From Blastococcus sp. PRF04-17 (GTDB taxonomy: Bacteria > Actinomycetota > Actinomycetes > Mycobacteriales > Geodermatophilaceae), in NCBI RefSeq assembly GCF_023016265.1, contig NZ_CP095412.1:4464001-4528000 (forward strand): a DNA stretch of 64,000 nt, written 5' to 3'. Shown here piece by piece: positions 61,674 to 64,000 of this stretch. Under the pieces are notes generated by a model, which worked only from the letters and a program-made list of their open reading frames with translations, did not search any database and was not told the origin of the DNA. The position numbers were made by a program, and so were the translations under genes. The first letter of the stretch is position 1, and every line of letters begins with the position of its first letter.

Positions 61674-62558
61674 GCCCGGCGAGCCGTAGGACGCCACCGG
61701 CACCCCCGGCGCGTCGACGTCGAACGCGAGGACGCTGCCGCCGAGGGGTTCCGCGGCGTCCTGCTCGGGGGTGAGTCGGGTGCGCGAGGTCGTTACGAAG
61801 ACCGTGCGCAGGTCGTCGCCGCCGAACGCGACGCTGGTGGGGTAGGTGACCGGCACCGGCACCACGTGGGTCAGCGCCCCGCCGGCGTCGTACCGGTGCA
61901 CCGCCCCGCCGCCGAAGAGGGCGACCCACACGCCGCCGGCGGTGTCCGTGGCCAGGCCGTCGGGCAGGCCGGCGTCCTCGCCGATCCGGGCGAAGACCTC
62001 CCGGTCGCCCAGCTCCCCGCCGTCGAGGCGGTAGTCGTACCGCCAGATCACCCGCCGCGGCGTGTCGACCAGGTACAGGACGGTGGACTCGGCATCCCAG
62101 GCGAGCCCGTTCGACGCGGAGAGGCCGGTCTCCGCCACCCGCACCGAGCCGTCCACGTCCACGACGTGCAGCGTCGCCAGGGAACCGCCGTCCCGGTCGT
62201 AGGTGCCGATCCAGAGCCGCCCGCGATCGTCGCACTTGCCGTCGTTCAGGGTGGTGGACTCCGTGTCCGGGTCGATCCGGCAGAGCTCGGCGCGGCTGCC
62301 GTCGGCCCGCCACCGCGTCACGGTGCTGCCCCCTGCCACGACCAGTCCGCCGTCGCGGTCGGGGACGGCGAGGCTGACCGGCCCTCCGACGGCGGTGCGG
62401 GTCTCCTGCCCGGTGTCCGCGGACCACCGGATCACCTGCTCGGCCCGGATGTCCACCCGCACCAGCTCCCGCCGGCCGGGGTGCCAGCTCGGTCCCTCGC
62501 CCAGCGTGTCGCGGGCCGCCACCGCGACCCGGACCTCGGCCGTTCCCCGTCGCTGCAC
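61671..62558 (-). CDS. SMP-30/gluconolactonase-family protein
   Basis: A 295-aa six-bladed beta-propeller. Metal and active-site positions are visible: Glu in TLGEGPSWHP, Asn in STTLNDGKCDDRGRLWIGTY and SASNGLAWD, and Asp in GLPDGLATDTAGGVW. Members hydrolyse sugar lactones or organophosphates, or have no known function. GTG 62558 starts it. No sugar operon is adjacent, so no specific substrate is suggested. Confidence 0.9.
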   Translation of the reverse strand: MQRRGTAEVRVAVAARDTLGEGPSWHPGRRELVRVDIRAEQVIRWSADTGQETRTAVGGPVSLAVPDRDGGLVVAGGSTVTRWRADGSRAELCRIDPDTESTTLNDGKCDDRGRLWIGTYDRDGGSLATLHVVDVDGSVRVAETGLSASNGLAWDAESTVLYLVDTPRRVIWRYDYRLDGGELGDREVFARIGEDAGLPDGLATDTAGGVWVALFGGGAVHRYDAGGALTHVVPVPVTYPTSVAFGGDDLRTVFVTTSRTRLTPEQDAAEPLGGSVLAFDVDAPGVPVASYGSPG

Positions 62559-62618
62559 GTCGCTAGTGGATCAGAGCGGCGGCCCGGGCGACAACGGCGC
62601 CGTCCTAGGGTGCGACGC

Positions 62619-63323
62619 GTGCAGACATCGGGCGAGGTCAAGGTCCACGCGTTCATGGTCAAGAAGGCCGGGCTGTCCGACGAGGAGTTCCACCGGCACT
62701 GGCGCGATCCGCACGGCCACCTCGCGATGCGGGTCAGGGAGATCATCCGCTACGTGCAGGACCACACGTTCGGCGCGCAGCCGCGGTTCGACGGCTGGGC
62801 GCCGCTGATCTACCACGGGCTGCCCGCGGTGTGGTTCGCCGACATTGGGACCGCCACGGGACTGCACTCGAACCCGGACTTCCAGGAGTCGCACGCCGAC
62901 GAGGAGAACCTCGTGGAGCGGGACCAGCTCGGCTGGTTGCGCAGCACCGAGACGGTGCTCGTGCCGGGCCCGGTGCCCGCTCCGGGCGATCCGGAGCGGT
63001 GGAAGCTCACGCTGCTGGTCCGCGGGCGACCGTCGTGGGCGGGGGAGGCGTTCCGGTCGGCGATCGTCGACGTCGCGCGCGACGTGGCGGGCACCCTGCC
63101 CGATCTGGTCCGCGCCACGGTGTCGCTGCCCCGGCCCGACCAGTACACGGAGACCAGGGCGCTGTACGACGCCGTCCTGGAGTTCGCGTTCGGCAGCCGG
63201 GCGGAGCTGGAGGTCGCCACCGACGTCTTCGCGGAGCGGAGCCTGCCCGCGGTCGAGCGCGTCGTGGACCCAGCCGGATCCAGCGCCGCCTGGACCTACG
63301 AGGAGCGCTGGATCTGGCCGTGA
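62619..63323 (+). CDS. EthD-domain protein
   Basis: A 234-aa protein with two ferredoxin-like EthD repeats. The first starts VHAFMVKKAGLSDEEFHRHW and RDPHGHLA; the second begins near WKLTLLVRGRP. Such proteins are dimeric alpha/beta barrels associated with ether degradation, polyketide cyclisation or unknown oxidations. GTG 62619. A 10-bp hairpin begins 2 bp after the stop. Confidence 0.82.
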   Translation: MQTSGEVKVHAFMVKKAGLSDEEFHRHWRDPHGHLAMRVREIIRYVQDHTFGAQPRFDGWAPLIYHGLPAVWFADIGTATGLHSNPDFQESHADEENLVERDQLGWLRSTETVLVPGPVPAPGDPERWKLTLLVRGRPSWAGEAFRSAIVDVARDVAGTLPDLVRATVSLPRPDQYTETRALYDAVLEFAFGSRAELEVATDVFAERSLPAVERVVDPAGSSAAWTYEERWIWP

Positions 63324-63325
63324 CG

Positions 63326-63349
63326 GGCCGAGGTCAGACGACCTCGGCC
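63326..63349 (+). terminator. 10-bp hairpin after the EthD gene
   Basis: GGCCGAGGTC (63326-63335) pairs perfectly with GACCTCGGCC (63340-63349) around AGAC. It starts 2 bp after the EthD stop and overlaps the last codons and stop of the convergent CMD gene. Confidence 0.7.
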
Positions 63350-63897
63350 GGAGCCTGCCTCCACGGCGCCAGCACGGCGTCCGGGTCGGTGTACTCGGTC
63401 GGCAGGTCGTCGGTCATGTCCAGGATCGCCCCCATGCGGCCGTAGCCGACGAACGTGGCGACCTGGAAGCACAGCTCCATCACCTCCTGGGTGGTGAAGT
63501 GGTCGTAGAGCCGGGCGAAGGTCTCGTCGGTCACCGACAGGTGGTCGGTCGCCATCTTGTCCGCGAGCGCGAGCGCCGCCTTCTCCGCCTCGGTGAGGTC
63601 GGGCGCCTCCTCCGGCCGCTCGAGCGAGCACACCAGGCCCTCGTCGATGCCCGCGTCCAGGGCGTCGCTGTACCGGATCGACATGCACGTGCGGCACTGG
63701 TTGTGGAAGGAGACCCGCAGCCGGACCAGCTCCACGAGGCGACGGGGGAGCGTGCCGTTGTCGCGCATCGCCCGCATGAACTGCAGGTACGGGCCGGCGA
63801 TAGCGGGTGCCTGGGCGTAGACCTGTTGCCGCAACGGCGCTCCGGCTCCCACCAGGGGCTCGTACTGCTCTCTCGGTGCGGGGGGAACTCGCGACAT
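63334..63897 (-). CDS. Carboxymuconolactone decarboxylase-family protein (AhpD-like)
   Basis: A 187-aa protein of the CMD/AhpD fold. The redox-type motif CRTCMSIRYSDA carries the CxxC pair and the nearby conserved residues. The C-terminal part VMELCFQVATFVGYGRMG is typical. The proteins act as alkylhydroperoxidases or as decarboxylases in aromatic pathways. ATG 63897 is preceded by GGAGGC. The CxxC supports a peroxidase-like role over a decarboxylase. Confidence 0.88.
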   Translation of the reverse strand: MSRVPPAPREQYEPLVGAGAPLRQQVYAQAPAIAGPYLQFMRAMRDNGTLPRRLVELVRLRVSFHNQCRTCMSIRYSDALDAGIDEGLVCSLERPEEAPDLTEAEKAALALADKMATDHLSVTDETFARLYDHFTTQEVMELCFQVATFVGYGRMGAILDMTDDLPTEYTDPDAVLAPWRQAPAEVV

Positions 63898-64000
63898 GGT
63901 GCCTCCGATCCGGACGGGATGAAGCTGACTATGCCCCACCGGACCCTGTCCTAGCAGGCCTATCTCTGCATACAGTGCGCATGGACTTTGCGCATGGAAG
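63898..64000. other. Terminal intergenic region; possible start of a truncated gene
   Basis: The last 103 bp have no complete gene. TACAGT (63971-63976) is a -10-like hexamer 4 bp before ATG 63981, which opens a frame to the window's end (MDFAHG). A direct repeat TGCGCATGGA occurs at 63976-63985 and 63989-63998. A leaderless plus-strand gene is possible but only six codons can be read. Confidence 0.25.

Overview
The window is about 64 kb of very GC-rich DNA with dense, often overlapping genes, frequent GTG starts and strong GC-rich Shine-Dalgarno sites. The gene content suggests a free-living, stress-tolerant actinobacterium: ROK regulators, NDH-2, HelD, DUF1206 and DUF2254 proteins, RsbQ/RsbP-like signalling, hemerythrins, betaine-type dehydrogenases and an actinobacterial mycolate-free set. 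A member of Geodermatophilaceae (Blastococcus, Geodermatophilus, Modestobacter) fits best, but that is inference from composition and gene set. No rRNA, tRNA, CRISPR array, transposase or integrase was recognised.

Layout. 1-2.9 kb: end of a nucleoside-type (BmpA family) ABC transporter (ATPase, two permeases). 2.9-12.9 kb: cytosolic HtrA-like protease, amylosucrase, a YbdK-type carboxylate-amine ligase, an erythromycin-esterase-like enzyme, two alpha/beta hydrolases, a DUF2254 membrane protein and NDH-2. 12.9-24.6 kb: sugar catabolism. xylB diverges from xylR-xylA across a palindrome that looks like the XylR operator. A second ROK regulator, a ribose/xylose-type ABC importer with its own promoter, a Gfo/Idh/MocA dehydrogenase and a TIM-barrel sugar isomerase follow. 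24.6-35.2 kb: cupredoxin lipoprotein, S33 hydrolase, a divergent HTH regulator, DoxX, DEAD-box helicase, GlxA-type regulator with divergent MFS exporter, and an aldehyde dehydrogenase/GMC oxidoreductase pair of betaine type. 35.2-46.5 kb: anti-sigma-like ATPase, a 988-aa sacsin-like ATPase, a STAS protein, thiolase plus FabG-like reductase, DUF1206, a membrane protein, a macro-like/SIR2 fusion and a CYP152 peroxygenase.

46.7-48.6 kb is a compositionally different islet with visibly more A/T. It holds a stand-alone RelA/SpoT synthetase-domain protein, an 82-aa partner that overlaps it by 4 bp, a third 57-aa protein, and a 317-bp non-coding tract packed with inverted repeats. Together with the adjacent SIR2 fusion this is the best candidate for an undescribed defence or toxin-antitoxin-like system. 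48.6-64 kb returns to typical sequence: a double-DTG aspartic protease with a LuxR/histidine-kinase pair, two hemerythrin-like proteins, HelD, a 35-aa zinc ribbon, an RsbQ/RsbP energy-stress pair, an SMP-30 family enzyme, an EthD-domain protein and a CMD-family protein.

At least five genes (ybdK, DUF2254, xylB, thiolase, helD) are each broken by one single-base indel, always in a short G/C-rich run and always with the family continuing intact in another frame. The STAS gene and the HATPase gene also have suspicious ends. This density points to residual consensus errors in the assembly rather than true gene decay, so these genes are annotated across the break. Convergent gene pairs are regularly separated by strong hairpins, some of which contain both stop codons.
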